A DNA stretch of 64,000 nucleotides from Takakia lepidozioides (taxonomy: Eukaryota > Streptophyta > Takakiopsida > Takakiales > Takakiaceae). Shown here piece by piece: positions 20,501 to 31,748 of the stretch. How positions within the stretch are numbered: the stretch's first letter is position 1; every line of letters begins with the position of its first letter. The stretch is from assembly GCA_030704615.1 (NCBI GenBank), contig CM060733.1, forward strand, positions 72,478,001 through 72,542,000. The letters are read 5' to 3'. The notes beneath the pieces are model-generated. The model was not told the origin of the DNA. It was given only the letters and a program-made list of their open reading frames with translations, and searched no databases. The position numbers and the translations under genes were made by a program.

Positions 20501-23500
20501 TGATTCATTGTATTTTTTGAGGAAAGCGATCTGATGGACAATCTCCACAGGTGACGACGAATGCGCAAGAGCAGCTGGACACACAAGCACATCAGTTCAA
20601 GATGGAGATATCTCCTGCAGCAGAGAGCCTGCGTGACTATGTGACGAGGTACTTTCTGCTCTACAAAACCAACCTATTCTTTCGGGAGATAGCAGATGCT
20701 CGCCGGAGCCACGAGTTCACCGACCAGCCGAACGCGGACAAAGCAGCAATGCGCCTTCTGTACAGGTACATACGCGCTGCCTTTCTTTCAAGTCCTGGCA
20801 TTTCAGGATGTTAGAGGCCTAAGTGGTGTTAGGGAAAATGGCGCCGAATTTCCAGTCAGGGCTCCGAAAATGGCAAAGTCCCTAGACTGGCTGGCCCGGA
20901 ACTGAAAATTCGGCGCCATTTTCCAGTTCCAGGCCCTATTGCCGTTCAGGGACTTAGCCATTTTCGGGCTAAGTCCCTAGTGTGGCTGGCCCGGAACTGG
21001 AAATTCGGCGCCGTTTTCCAGTTCTAGGCCCTATTGCCGTCCAGGGACTTAGCCATTTTCGGGCTAAGTCCCTAGACTGGCTGGCCATGAAGTGGAAATT
21101 CGGCGCCATATTCCAGTTCCAGGCCCTATTGCCGTCCAGGGACTTAGCCATTTTCGGTCTAAGTCCCTAGGGTGGCTGGCCCGGAACTGGAAATTCGGCG
21201 CCGTATTCCAGTTCTAGGCCCTATTGCCGTCCAGGGACTTAGCCATTTTCCGGCTAAGTCCCTAGACTGGCTGGCCCTGAAGTGGAAATTCGGCGCCATA
21301 TTCCAGTTCCAGGCCCTATTGCCGTCCAGGGACTTAGCCATTTTAGGTCTAAGTCCCTAGGGTGGCTGGCCCGGAACTGGAAATTCGGCGCCGTATTCCA
21401 GTTCTAGGCCCTATTGCCGTCCAGGGACTTAGCCATTTTCGGGCCAAGTCCCTAGACTGGCTGGCCCTGAAGTGGAAATTCGGCGCCATATTCCAGTTCC
21501 AGGCCCTATTGCCGTCCAGGGACTTAGCCATTTTCGGTCTAAGTCCCTAGGGTGGCTGGCCCGGAACTGGAAATTCGGCGCCGTATTCCAGTTCTAGGCC
21601 CTATTGCCGTCCAGGGACTTAGCCATTTTTTGTGTAAGTCCCTAGGGTGGCTGGCCCGGAAGTGGAAATTCGGCGCCGTTTTCCAGTTCCAGGCCGTATT
21701 GCCGTCCAGGGACTTAGCCATTTTCGGGCTAAGTCCCTACACTGGGTGGCCCTGAAGTGGAAATTCGGCGCCATATTCCAGTTGTAGGCCCTATTGCCGT
21801 TCAGGGAGTTAGCCATTTTCGGACCTCATTGGGTTTTTCATGAATGCAGGTACTGTAAGTTCTCGCTTTTGGAGAAAGGTCATCTGTCTTTCGAGCCACC
21901 ATTCTTCCTGGCATGGAGGAACCCTGGGGCTGACTCCATGTACACTGACGATATTGTGAAGGAGTGGCATCTGGAACATTTGCGTGATTGCCCTTGGTAT
22001 GTGGACCTTCCGCCCGGCTCGCTCGACCCATCCGAGTTTCAATTGAAGCTGGATGCTGAATTCCGACGAAACCGGGCTCCGCTGCCTCCGTTGGGTGCAA
22101 AAGAGGCAAAAGCGCTTGCGAACTCCAGGAAAGCGGCAGAGCTTGCTCAGGCAGGAATTCAAGAGAAATTGCATGAGAAGAGTAAAGGTCAAAGGAAAAG
22201 GACAAGGAAACAGGTGACTGCAGTAACACCCAAAAAGAAGAAAACCATCGGGGCATCGGAGGAGGCGCAGGAGGGGACCCAAGAGAGTGACTCCGACGCC
22301 GATTTTGTTCAAGGTCCTGCGACTGCTGTTGCTCCTACCCAGTCACCGGTCGTCCGGGTTCCCAAGTCAGTTCGGAGTGGGACTGGCTCTGCCAAGAAGT
22401 TGGCATTTGAGGGCGAGCCTACACGGCGGTATTCGGCGGTGACGTTTACGCACAGGCCAAAGCTAGAACCTCCAACCATCATCCAATGCGTCAATGAGAG
22501 CTTCCTTGACGCTCTCGCTGCCAGGGCGAAGAAGGTGGCACACAACAAGTCTCTGGCGGAGCAGAAGGGAAAAGCCAAGAAGAGGGCTGCCGGTACAGAG
22601 CCTAAAGACACCCCTGGTTTTGAAGCCATGATGGAATTCTTCACGGCTGTGAGCACGAATTGCAAGAGCACTCGGGGGGGGGTTGAGGTGGAGAGAGCTT
22701 GCGACATGATTCTCCTCGACATTCCAGATGGGGAGCTGCTGGAGGGCCTGGATGGTGTGCCCACCTGGAACAGGTTTACTGAGGACTACTGGAAAGCCGG
22801 GTTTGGGCTGGCGGGGATGCTTCTGGATGACGGTGGATGTGTGGTTGTCCTTGCCACGAGAGGGAAGACCACAGAGAATGCGGTGGCAAGGTGGACACCG
22901 AAAAGTGTCACCCCGGTCCTCCTCAGAAAATGGTTCTGCATCAGTACGCAGGGGTTGCGAACAGAGGGCCAAAGTGTAAGTTATCAATCTATTGCATTCA
23001 CTTCATATTGTGGTGTATGTTAAGTAGACCCTGGAATTGATCCCTTCTTTGTTGGATGTGCAGACATTGGTGTTTGAGGCATATTGCTTTGTGAAGAGAG
23101 GGTCTACGTTCAAATTCCGCAACGACGTCGTCTTGTTGATGCCGCTGTGGACCCTGTAACCTACGATGTCCTCTACAACTATGTGCCCCACTCTAGTATG
23201 CCGAAGGACACAAAGACAGGCAAACCGTGGCGGTACAGCCGGACCCGAAGCCCTGCTTTCATCCAAACCCTCATGGAGACGTGCTCGGATGTCCAAGGGC
23301 GGATTCTGGACCTCACATGCGGCACGGGTAAGCCTTCACGTGCTCAGTTTGTCCCCTGGCCCCATTGCAATTGCATGCCGCAAGCTATTAACCGCCCGCT
23401 TTGTTCCTCAGGTGCTTCAATGTGGGCAGGGACGTTGTCCGACAGGCATGTGTTCGCCTTCGAGCCAGATACTGCCCTCCACAACTCGGAACTTGCAGCG

Positions 23501-24199
23501 GCTGAACGTCTGCCGAAAGAGGAAGAGGCATCCTCGGAGGATGAGGAAAAATCCGAGAAGGAGCAGGGGGAGGAAGTTGGGATCGAGGCCGAGGAGCCCC
23601 CGGTTTACGAGTGAGTGGTGGCATTGTAAGTTGCCTCCAGATTTTGTGAGGCACCTCCCTCCGCTCTCTTATTTCATTGAAAACCCTTTCTGGTTGTGCT
23701 GGTATTGACATTCTTCAAGTGGATTTGTTCTTACTGTAGGATGCCAAGTACTGCCGGAGGGACGTCTACACCGGAGTTCATGGGCAGGAGGAACGTGCCT
23801 TTTTTTGCCAGGGGAGATTTCATGCCTAGTCCAGAAAGGGAGTACATCCTGCCTACTTATGCTGCCCGGCTTGCTTCGGTGTCCATTAGGAGGTGTTCCG
23901 AACGTAGTCGTGTACAGCAGATTTTAGACGAGGCAAGCCTCAAGAAAATGAAGATGAGGGAGGAGGCAGCAGCTATTAGAGCCCGTCGGGCTCGTAGATT
24001 TGTGTTGGATTCTGCTGAGGAAAGTGGGGGAGAAGACGCAGAAGATTCCCAGGAGGTGAGGTGGACAGTCCCCCAAGGAGAGGACGGGATTTTTGAGAGG
24101 CATAGTGGAACTGATGCATCACAGAGCTCGGAGGATGAGGGGGATGAGGGGGATGAGGAAGAAGGTGGGGCAAGTTCCTCGGAGGGTGTAGGAGAGTAG
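17584..24199 (+). CDS. MULE-1 cargo: ParB-like plus DNA methyltransferase-like protein, one frameshift
   Basis: Ten exons inferred from splice signals, phases and the MULE-2 homologue: 17584-17760, 18108-19549, 19668-19857, 19960-20244, 20330-20455, 20551-20765, 21850-22975, 23064-23327, 23412-23610 and 23740-24199 (about 1,494 residues). The first exon is the weakest; its intron would start GCAAGC (GC-AG). The N-terminal third is low complexity with Lys-rich stretches suited to nuclear import. Residues ~390-540 are ParB/Srx-like (RIPLCRLVSLQ, VWDGNHRLLAWME). Residues ~1090-1310 resemble a beta-class N4-cytosine/N6-adenine methyltransferase: MILLDIPDG in the motif IV place, then ILDLTCGTG and FAFEPD. 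In exon 8, GACGTCGTC lacks one G found in MULE-3 and shifts the frame. The C-terminus is Glu-rich. Activity is unproven because DPPY is replaced. Confidence 0.7.
20766..21849 (+). repeat. 190-bp satellite filling a cargo-gene intron
   Basis: This phase-2 intron (TACAG|GTACATA ... TGAATGCAG) holds a tandem repeat with an exact 190-base period (equivalent points at 20982, 21172, 21362 and 21552). Each unit contains two GAAATTCGGCGCC elements flanked by inverted CCAGTTC/GAACTGG-like arms, and GGACTTAGCCATTTTCGG with its inverse CTAAGTCCCTAG. A degenerate version occupies the same intron in MULE-3 (58891-59649). MULE-2 has only a short intron here. Confidence 0.88.
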
Positions 24200-24419
24200 T
24201 GCCCATTCCGGCTATGACAGTTAGAACACACTTGTATAGACGTGGCTTGCCACAAAATTTGCAATAAAATGTTGCATTTTAAGTCCACTGGTGCCACATT
24301 CCAACTTCACATGACCCTATTTCCGTGCCTCCTAACCCTATTTCCGTGGACTCACAATGGTCTGCTCATGCTTTTTTTTTTTCCGCTCATGCTCATGCCG
24401 CTCATGAAATAGCAGCCCC
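24200..24419. repeat. Cargo 3' flank and MULE-1 right terminal inverted repeat
   Basis: A poly(A)-type signal AATAAA is at 24263-24268. Two inverted CGGAAATAGGG words follow (CCCTATTTCCGTG at about 24315 and 24340). Then come reverse-oriented CATGAGC repeats and the terminus, ending GCAGCCCC at 24419. The GGAAATAGG words also occur just inside the ends of MULE-2, MULE-3 and (weakly) MULE-4, which makes them candidate subterminal transposase sites. Confidence 0.78.
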
Positions 24420-24428
24420 CCTACAATG
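24420..24428 (+). repeat. MULE-1 target-site duplication, right copy
   Basis: CCTACAATG, identical to 9716-9724. Confidence 0.92.
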
Positions 24429-25355
24429 CCTACTGAACCATTTCAGAAATGGGGACTAGACTTTGTTGGACCAATTAACCCACCGGCCAAGAATACACAG
24501 AACAAGTATATAATTACAGCCACTGATTATACTACAAAGTGGGTGGAAGCTAAAGCTCTGAGGGACAACACAGCCAAATCCACAGCAAGGTTCCTGTATG
24601 AGAACATACTTACATGATTTGGCTATCCCTTGGAATTTATCAGTGACCAGGGAAGTCACTTCATTAATGAGACCATTGAACTATTGACTAAAGAGTTCAT
24701 GATTGTGCATAGGAAGAGTACAACGTATTACCCACAGGGTAACGGGCAGGCAGAGGCTACCAACAAAATACTATGTATTATCTTGGCTAAGATAGTCAAT
24801 GCAAACAGAACGGATTGGGATACAAAGCTGCTGACAGCTTTGTGATCATACATGACTTCATATAAAGTCACCACTAAGTATACACCATTCCAATTAGTTT
24901 ATGGTATGAAAGCTTTACTTCTAGTGGAATTCTTGCTACCTACCATGAGAACGGAATGGGGAAAGAGAATGGAATTGGAAGATTCAATTAAGGTCAGGAA
25001 ACATGAATTATACCATGTGGAAGAAGTACGTGCTGATGCAGCTGATAACATGACCAGAATTTAGATAAAGAGGAAGGAACAGTTTGATGAAGGCAAATTA
25101 AAGACTTTTAAGACAGGAGATTTGGTTCTCTGGTTGCAGAAGAAGGGGAAGATTAAAGCTTCTAAGCTTAAATCACCATGGAAATGACCTTATGTCATAC
25201 AAAAGATGTATGATAACAACACCGCCATGTTACAAACCATTAACAAAGAGATGCTAGGAAGAGTCAATGCCAATAAATTGAAGGGGTACAGTGGTATCCA
25301 TGACAAACCATTGCAGCACGATTTGCATGTTGAAACGCAAAAGCAGTCACGGGCT
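24429..25355 (+). pseudogene. Element B integrase core and C-terminus
   Basis: Continues the integrase broken at 9724: [28 protein letters not shown], then SDQGSHFINETIELLTKEF and YYPQGNGQAEATNK, which supply the DDE residues. It ends with a C-terminal region matching YVIQKMYDNNTAMLQTINKE in D. Stops include TGA at 24616 and 24843 (the second replacing TGG in D), TAG at 25062 (CAG in D) and TGA at 25186. The role was cDNA insertion; it is inactive here. Confidence 0.85.
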
Positions 25356-25560
25356 GCGCCAGTGATACCAACGGAGTATGGAGCACTTGTCGCTAAGCCG
25401 AGCATATATGACCAGGGCGGGAACTACAGGTGTTCGCATACCTATCACAGCCCATCACAGCCCATCACAACGTCACACAGCCTATCACAGCCCATCACAA
25501 GTGCCACACAACCTATCACAGCTCAACACAGCCTACCGGGGTTACACAGTCCATAGGATC
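25356..25560 (+). repeat. Element B internal CACAGCC-type minisatellite
   Basis: Short repeats of TATCACAGCC and CATCACAGCC between the end of pol and the third ORF. D has a longer version (44240-44620). It resembles the minisatellite in the LTRs of the same family. It is readable as a Pro/Ser/Gln/Thr repeat, but I treat it as spacer. Confidence 0.75.
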
Positions 25561-26995
25561 AGTGACAGGTGGACGTGGGTTAACATCCGGAGAGTGGCAA
25601 GCGGAAAAGTTGAAGGAGGCAGGTTTAGAAATGGACACGTGGACGCCAGGGCGAGACACACAGCCGGACATGAATTGCAAGAACGGGTGTCATCAAGAAG
25701 GAAGACAAAATTGGTCGTCAAAGTACCTACTCGGCACGTTAACCGAAATTTATTGTGGGCCCATTAATGCATATAGGGAAAGGGTAACGGAACCCTTTAC
25801 AAGTACCGAAAAGCGAAATCCTTGTCACATGTGCTATCCTAGTGGACAGTCCAGGGGGGAAAATCCACGGAAGGGAATTAAATTACAAAACCAATCACAG
25901 AGCCAAGAGCCAATCATGAGCCAGAATTACCTACAGAGGGTAATTTCCAAGAAGCAAGATCAAGAATTTAGAGAAATTATGAGCGCAAGAGTCGGCGTGG
26001 TTCCGAATAACGGGCGTCTCGACAAGGGAGACAATCAAAGCTATAGCTTTGAAGCTATGGCGGAAATAACAGACTACACGCTCGCCTTACTACTTACGCA
26101 GTGGCACAAGGACAGACGAACGGAGAGTACATTTTCTCTAAATCGATACTTGCAAGCCCCACAGGCTTACAAGCACTTACCCATTTCATTCTGTGTCAAC
26201 CATACCTTCATGCTCTGTGCACTGCAAGCTTTCCTTCAGCTGTTTCAAACAAAGCCTTTCAGTTTGTCTAGAATGAAGAGAGTGAGGGGAATGGAGGATA
26301 TCAGGGTGAAGAGCACCACAATCTTACAGAAGCAAACGATAGCTGCGCCACAGGCGGTGCAACTACTGAAGGAGCTGCGATTGGAGGGATTGCTACGCAA
26401 GGACTGGTCCTTGCATCATCGGTAGTTCATGATACAATTTCTTCAGAACTTTGAGCCTCGGACAGGAGTTACTCAGGTGAGGGGAGTAGATATAGAAATT
26501 ACTCCCCAGTACCTGCAGCAATTGTTTGATTTGCCATCAGGACATGTAGATGTGGATGAGCACAGGGCAAGATTGCAGATAGGGAATCTGTTCCAAGAAG
26601 GGACTTTCTTTAAAACTCAAGGTTTTGCTTGTACCAAAGCCGAGTACCCAGGGCTTAGAGAAGTTGGCCAAATCTTGAACGTTCTGTTTGCCATGAAACA
26701 GAACCAATAGTATTTGAGCAGGTCATTCACAGAGGAGATCCTGAAAGCTTTCAGGGGAGAGGACGTTGCTTGGGCGGAGTTAATGTACAACAGATTGGTG
26801 GACGAGATGAAGAGGTTACAAGGCACTGCTGCTAAGTCTCCGATCATTGTGTCCGGTCCAATCATTGCTCAAATAATTCTTGATTCTTGCATACTTGATA
26901 CTCGGGAAAGAAAGGAGATGAGAGTGTTTGAGGCAGAAACCACTGCAATTGAAGAGCAAGGCTCTTCACACAGTGAGGGTGGACTGGCAGCGCAA
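25561..26995 (+). pseudogene. Element B third ORF, N-terminal part
   Basis: Matches 44221-42803 of D. Pieces run 25561-26425, 26429-26710 and 26714-26995, separated by TAG stops at 26423 and 26708 where D has CAG. Recognisable conserved segments are NHTFMLCALQAFLQLFQ, FLQNFEPRTGVTQVRGV, TPQYLQQLFDLPSG and SPIIVSGPIIAQIILDS. The frame is interrupted at GGLAAQ by MULE-2 and resumes at 38722. No known domain was recognised. Confidence 0.75.
26987..26995 (+). repeat. MULE-2 target-site duplication, left copy
   Basis: GCAGCGCAA here and at 38713-38721. Joining the flanks restores the reading context of D's third ORF (GGLAxQ...KRQRRGK). Confidence 0.92.
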
Positions 26996-27414
26996 GAGCG
27001 TAGCTACGGCGTGAGCCCAGCCCCGTGAGCCTGGGAGCTGAGCTCACGTTCAAGCTACAAAGCGTGAGCTGAGCTCACGCTTCAGGGAAGCGTGAGCGGC
27101 ACAAATCTGCTGGAGAAGAAGGTCCTATAGGCGAGGATTGTAGGAAGAGGGCCTATTACCGTGGACAAAACAAAGGGGGCCAACACACACCATGTGTGCA
27201 ATGCCCGCTCAAAAACAGAAATATGAAAACATGGCAGATTTGAGCTCAGAATGATTGTCACAGTTTATTTCAAATCACAGATAGACGCTTACAATGAATT
27301 GCATGTGCATTTGCCCTGGTTCCGTAAACAAAATCCATATGTTTGTCAGAAATGCAAAGTCTTCACACGGCAACCTGCAAACCAGCATGGGCAGCGGGCA
27401 TGGCTCGTATGTGT
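26996..27414. repeat. MULE-2 left end and transposase 3' flank
   Basis: The terminus is followed by CGTGAGC-type repeats in both orientations (27010-27110), including GTGAGCTGAGCTCACG, which can form small hairpins. It parallels the CATGAGC repeats of MULE-1 with A replaced by G. Positions 27120-27414 show nothing further. Confidence 0.75.
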
Positions 27415-30400
27415 TCAAAGAGAAGTTGGCGGAGCTCCACGCGAGGTGTCCCGCTGTAGAAGGGTGTTCACTTCTCCATAGCCTAGTGTGGCTTGGTGGA
27501 TGAATTGGTCTCTCTTACCGTCGCAACACATAATCACAAGGTATATGTAATATTGATGCTTGCAGGGGACCCACTTCCCCCTCATGCCGAGAGCGCCCTC
27601 ACGCATCGTTACAAAGTCCGGACAAGTGCACGAAGGGAAATTCCCAACGGTAACCTGATATTCTTTGCCATGAAGAACTGACCCAATTGACAGCACTGTG
27701 TAAATCCGTCCATACCCCGGAGAAGGGACTTCGGTGATACGAGACACCCGAGCCTGCAAAATTCTAGCAGATTCCATCTTGCATTCGTGATCTGCACCCG
27801 AAGCGAAATGGCGCACTGTTTTTCCATCTCTTTTTGTTGGGTGGGAGTCGGCACAGGGTGGCGGCATTGCCGGAGCATGTGGCACATCTGTGCCGACAGT
27901 GCATGAGGGCACCACCCGGGACCGTGCAAGACAGAACCCTCCCTCCTCCAGCATGCTTATCTCGGTTGATGACAGCGACGTCCCAATTTGCACAGGCCAA
28001 ATTGCGGGGGGAGGGGGTTTCATTATCACCGAAGGACGAACTGTTCCCTTCACGCATCGTGCCATATCGTCTGGGCAGAACCAAAATTTGTGGTCCTTTG
28101 ACTCCCCACTATGATAAGGTCGGAACAACCCTGTGAATGTTGGAGCTGGAGTCCCCCTGGAGCCTTTGCATATCTTTGATTTGCATTTCTTGAATGAGGG
28201 GGTCCGAATTGCCATGCAAGCCACTCTAGATCCTGGTGGGGTGCGTTCTATATGCCACTCACTATCAATGCAATCGGATTCCTGCACCATGGCCACCGCC
28301 TCCTCCAATGGGATTCCCGCTGCTGTGCTTGTATGTTCTGCACGTGCTCCACTGGAGGAGGACCCACCTGGGAAGGGGCGGGCACACGACTCAGTCTGCA
28401 GTGGAGACACCTTTGGCACAGAGAAATTGACCCTGTCTGGCCGATGGGAATCTCCATCTGACCCTGGAAGAGTGTTCAATTTCCTTTTGCATGATCCAAA
28501 TCTTTCCTCAACTTCCAAATGGGGGATCCTGGATTGTAGAGCGGACCCTTCAGTGCATCTGTTTAGAGCTCTGGCCATCTTTGACGGGACTCCGGACCTA
28601 CTCGCAGCCCTTAGCATCAACAAAGTCGTATCAGGGCCCTTGCCTCCACCCCGTCCCATCAGAAAATTGCGGTACCTGGTTTGTTGTGTAAGTGCACGCA
28701 CCATGTCATCAGCAGTGGCCACATACAAGTCACGACCTGCTTTGGTAGACTGCTGCATCCAGGCGTTGTGAACAGTCTCCGCCAAATTACAGGATGGCAT
28801 GTCGGCCAAGTCCTCCAAGGACATGTCCTGCAGGAGGCATTGCATGGATATGTCAGGAACGAAAACAAATGGTAGAGGTTCTTCAAGTGACAATCAAAGA
28901 ACCCCAAATGAACAGGCACGATGCAAAATTTCTGTTTTTGGGATTGAAGAGGCTTACCGTCGTCATGAAAGCTCCCCACTGTCTGTACCTGAAGTGCCAG
29001 AAAACCAACCAGTCCTCCAACTCCTTTACGTGGGTACCTGTTGCAGCACCAGAGGAGAACCACCAAGCCCGGATTGCCTGGTAAGTGCTCTCAGCTTCTC
29101 CCATTGAGGTGGCATTCTTGTACTTGAGACAGAGCCTTCTGTGCTCCAACTGCAGGTCAGGGCGAATGCAGCGCTTTGTATGACGTGCCAGAGATTGAGT
29201 CCAATGGAAGAGGCATGTGCGCTCCCTATTTTCCATTGGGACCTTAGGATCCCCCGAACCAAACACGCGTCGCACTGCATTGAAATTTGCCTGTGCACTA
29301 TCAGCCATGAAGCCCGCAAAATTTGTGTTTTGTATTCCATTGCGCTGCATGACGGCCAAGAGCGAATTCCACATGAGCATTTGGGATTCAGTGTCCTCCG
29401 ACTGCATATCACAAATTGCTATGGAGAGCACACGCTGGTACGCCGGATCATACACATGGCACGCCATGGTTGTCCAACCCTTCACCCGTTTGCAGTGATC
29501 AAACATTAACCAACATTTAGCCAAATCTCCTCCTGGTTGCATACGGCGGACAATGCTCACACCACTGCCTTCGCCCACAGCGGACATCTTGAACAAATAC
29601 ACCTTGGACGAGCCCTGGCCAGGGAAGATACTGTTTTGAATGAATTCATAGCGACTCCTCCGTTTCAGGTCCATAATGTTGTCCATGAATCCAGCAGTGC
29701 CTGTGCCCATTCTGAGTGCATTCACCTGGTTTCGAATATTGGGAGAGCTCAACACGGAGAAATGGTCCATGACTGCATTAAGCGAATCTGCATCCAGCAT
29801 AAGTTCTGTTGCATTCCCTTCACCCAGTATGTGTTTCTCCAGGAATGCCTTGCTAGCTGCAAGCGCTATAGCAGAAGGTGTTGCACAAGGGGCATTGTGA
29901 AACTCCTGCTTCAGCAGATTTCTAGCGATGTCCACGCTATCCCTGCAACTTCTTTGGACACAGGATGCTCGTGTGCACCCATATGAATGCAGGCACGAGT
30001 CATTGTCTTGCATCGGTGTGCCACCTGATACATACGAGCGTGGCACACAGAAACACAGGACGGGGAAAGTTTGCAGAACCTGCACACGAAAGTATTGGTC
30101 CTGGGAGGGGCAAGCCCTGGGGTGAAAGGATTCAGGGGCACACCTTCCCACTCACTTTCGTTTGGTTGAGCGCTGTTTCTCAAGCGAGGGCAAGAAATAT
30201 TCTGGCACTTACAATGCCCAACGCAGACTGACCTCCGAAATTTCAAGCCAATGTCGTTATGGATGTTCGACGTTTTTGTCCTGCACCAAGGATGTCCGTC
30301 ATGTTTCTTGTCCATGCCCTGTAAAAGCCCAGCCAGTCCAGTGGAAGAGGTGGGAGGGTTGAGCTCAAACAGGATGTCCCCATCAAACTGTGCTGGCACG

Positions 30401-30990
30401 TATTGAACCCGTTGCACAGGAAGGGACTCCCAGTCAACAAAACGCAGCTCGCTCTTGCACCCAGGCACACCTGCGAGGGCTTTCAATTTTGGAATGACAC
30501 TCGTTATCTCTTGCAATTCGTCATCATCCAATGACGGAGTCTGCACTGGCGGAGGAATCTCAGAAACATCCTCCGAGGACGAGTCTGAAAGAGTCACGAA
30601 GGTAGTGGATGTGCTCACCTCTTGTTTCACAGGAACTGTGCCCTTCTGTTGCACGACCGATGCTGCAGTGCCAGGGGTAACGACCGATCCTGCTGATTGT
30701 CTTCTCTCTTTTCCAAGGACACGGTATGTGCCTGGAAGGACTCTCCACTTCCTTCCACACTTGCCAACCAATGGTTTCTCCAAGTGCCCAGAATCCAAAT
30801 TCCCATCCTCGTCATACACCTCTTTTTGAACAAGGAGAGAACCCAACTCCAGCGGGAACACTGTAACCAGCTCATCCTCATGAACAACTGCAAACCCATC
30901 GTCGTCTGCAGTGGCAGTCAGTGGAAGAGTACCTGCATTGGAATGGAATCGAGCAAGTGTATCTCGCTCCCTCGACATGTTTTCCCTCAC
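27415..30990 (-). pseudogene. MULE-2 transposase, one frameshift
   Basis: Exon 1 is 30990-28958 and exon 2 is 28827-27415, with a 130-base GT-AG phase-0 intron at the same position as in MULE-1. Exon 1 contains one frame change near 29940-29960, after RACIHMGAHEHPVSK, where the frame moves to SCRDSVDIARNLLKQEF; the length of exon 1 is likewise not a multiple of three. Core motifs are LMFDHCKRVKGWTTMACHVYD, FMADSAQANFNAVRRVFG, CLFHWTQSLARH and EAESTYQAIRAWW. The SWIM finger is CTCPDFVTMRE...WVPCKH. Product about 1,150 residues if the frameshift is disregarded. It could also be an assembly indel in an active gene. Confidence 0.85.
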
Positions 30991-31748
30991 TGAACGAAAG
31001 TTGCGGAATCCTCGAACTGATAGCCCGCAATTACCGAAAGGGGAATTAAGACAAGCAAACCGAGGTCAACAAGGCTAGCTCCAATCCAAAGGTTGCAGGT
31101 GATGCATGCAAAGGATGTAGGGATGAGATGCACCTTCACTTCGGAAACAGCAACGCCAAGAGGCACTAACCAGAAAAACTGTTTTCAAATACTACAAGAA
31201 GCCGTGCTGTTTATGGATGAAAACAAACACTGAAAACGACATGAAACCATCCATTATGAAAAGACGGCAACAACCCTGGAGAGCAGTAAACAGGAAGACC
31301 ACAAATGTCATGAGGTTGTGCTGTGCCAGAAGAGCACAGCACAAACACTGACACTGCAGAAGATACCTCGCACGAATGCGTGCCAGACATGGTCGTATCC
31401 GACAGAACCCTTTATGCCGAATGACCCCATGGCGACGGTAACGGTAAACTGCAAACCACAGGGTAGGCAGTACAACACACGTGGATGCATATGTGAAGCA
31501 TAACAATTATTGCGGATCTGCAAGAACTGCTCGAAAATGAACTAGCATTAGATTTCTACGGCACATCCGAATTTGAAAGAAAGCAAGAAGGCCGCGGTGT
31601 ATTGGCAGGCGGCGCAGTACATCTGACATATATCGCTAGTGCATGCAACGGATGTACTTTTTTTCTTGCGCTTTATTGCTTGGATAATACGGAGACGACG
31701 GAATGGATGAATTCCGTTCGCACACAATAACAACACCCGCATCCAAAT
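30991..31748. other. MULE-2 divergent intergenic spacer
   Basis: Between the start of the transposase (30990, leftward) and the first cargo exon. Unlike MULE-1 it has no palindrome array, no long repeat and no convincing frame. It should hold promoters for both genes, but I see no unmistakable TATA element. Confidence 0.5.

Larger units (their letters stand above)
9725..24419. mobile_element. MULE-1: 14.7-kb Mutator-like transposon with cargo gene
   Basis: A 14,695-base insertion in the integrase of B, flanked by 9-bp TSDs. The ends are inverted repeats: left GAGGTTTGCTATTTCATG, right (reverse complement) GGGGCTGCTATTTCATGAGC. Between them lie a leftward MULE transposase gene (14095-10503), a 3-kb palindrome array region (14380-17360) and a rightward ParB/methyltransferase-like cargo gene (17584-24199). 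The transposase frame is intact, so the element could be autonomous or recently so. The cargo has one frameshift. Confidence 0.9.

Noticed and set aside
17584-24199. Bacterial or plasmid origin of the window, suggested by ParB-like and DNA methyltransferase-like domains
   Set aside because: The gene has phase-consistent spliceosomal introns and lies within TSD-bounded MULEs nested in a Ty3/gypsy element.
9716-24428. MULE-1 as a Ty3-type or other LTR insertion
   Set aside because: The duplication is 9 bp, the termini are inverted, and there is no LTR, polypurine tract or primer-binding site.
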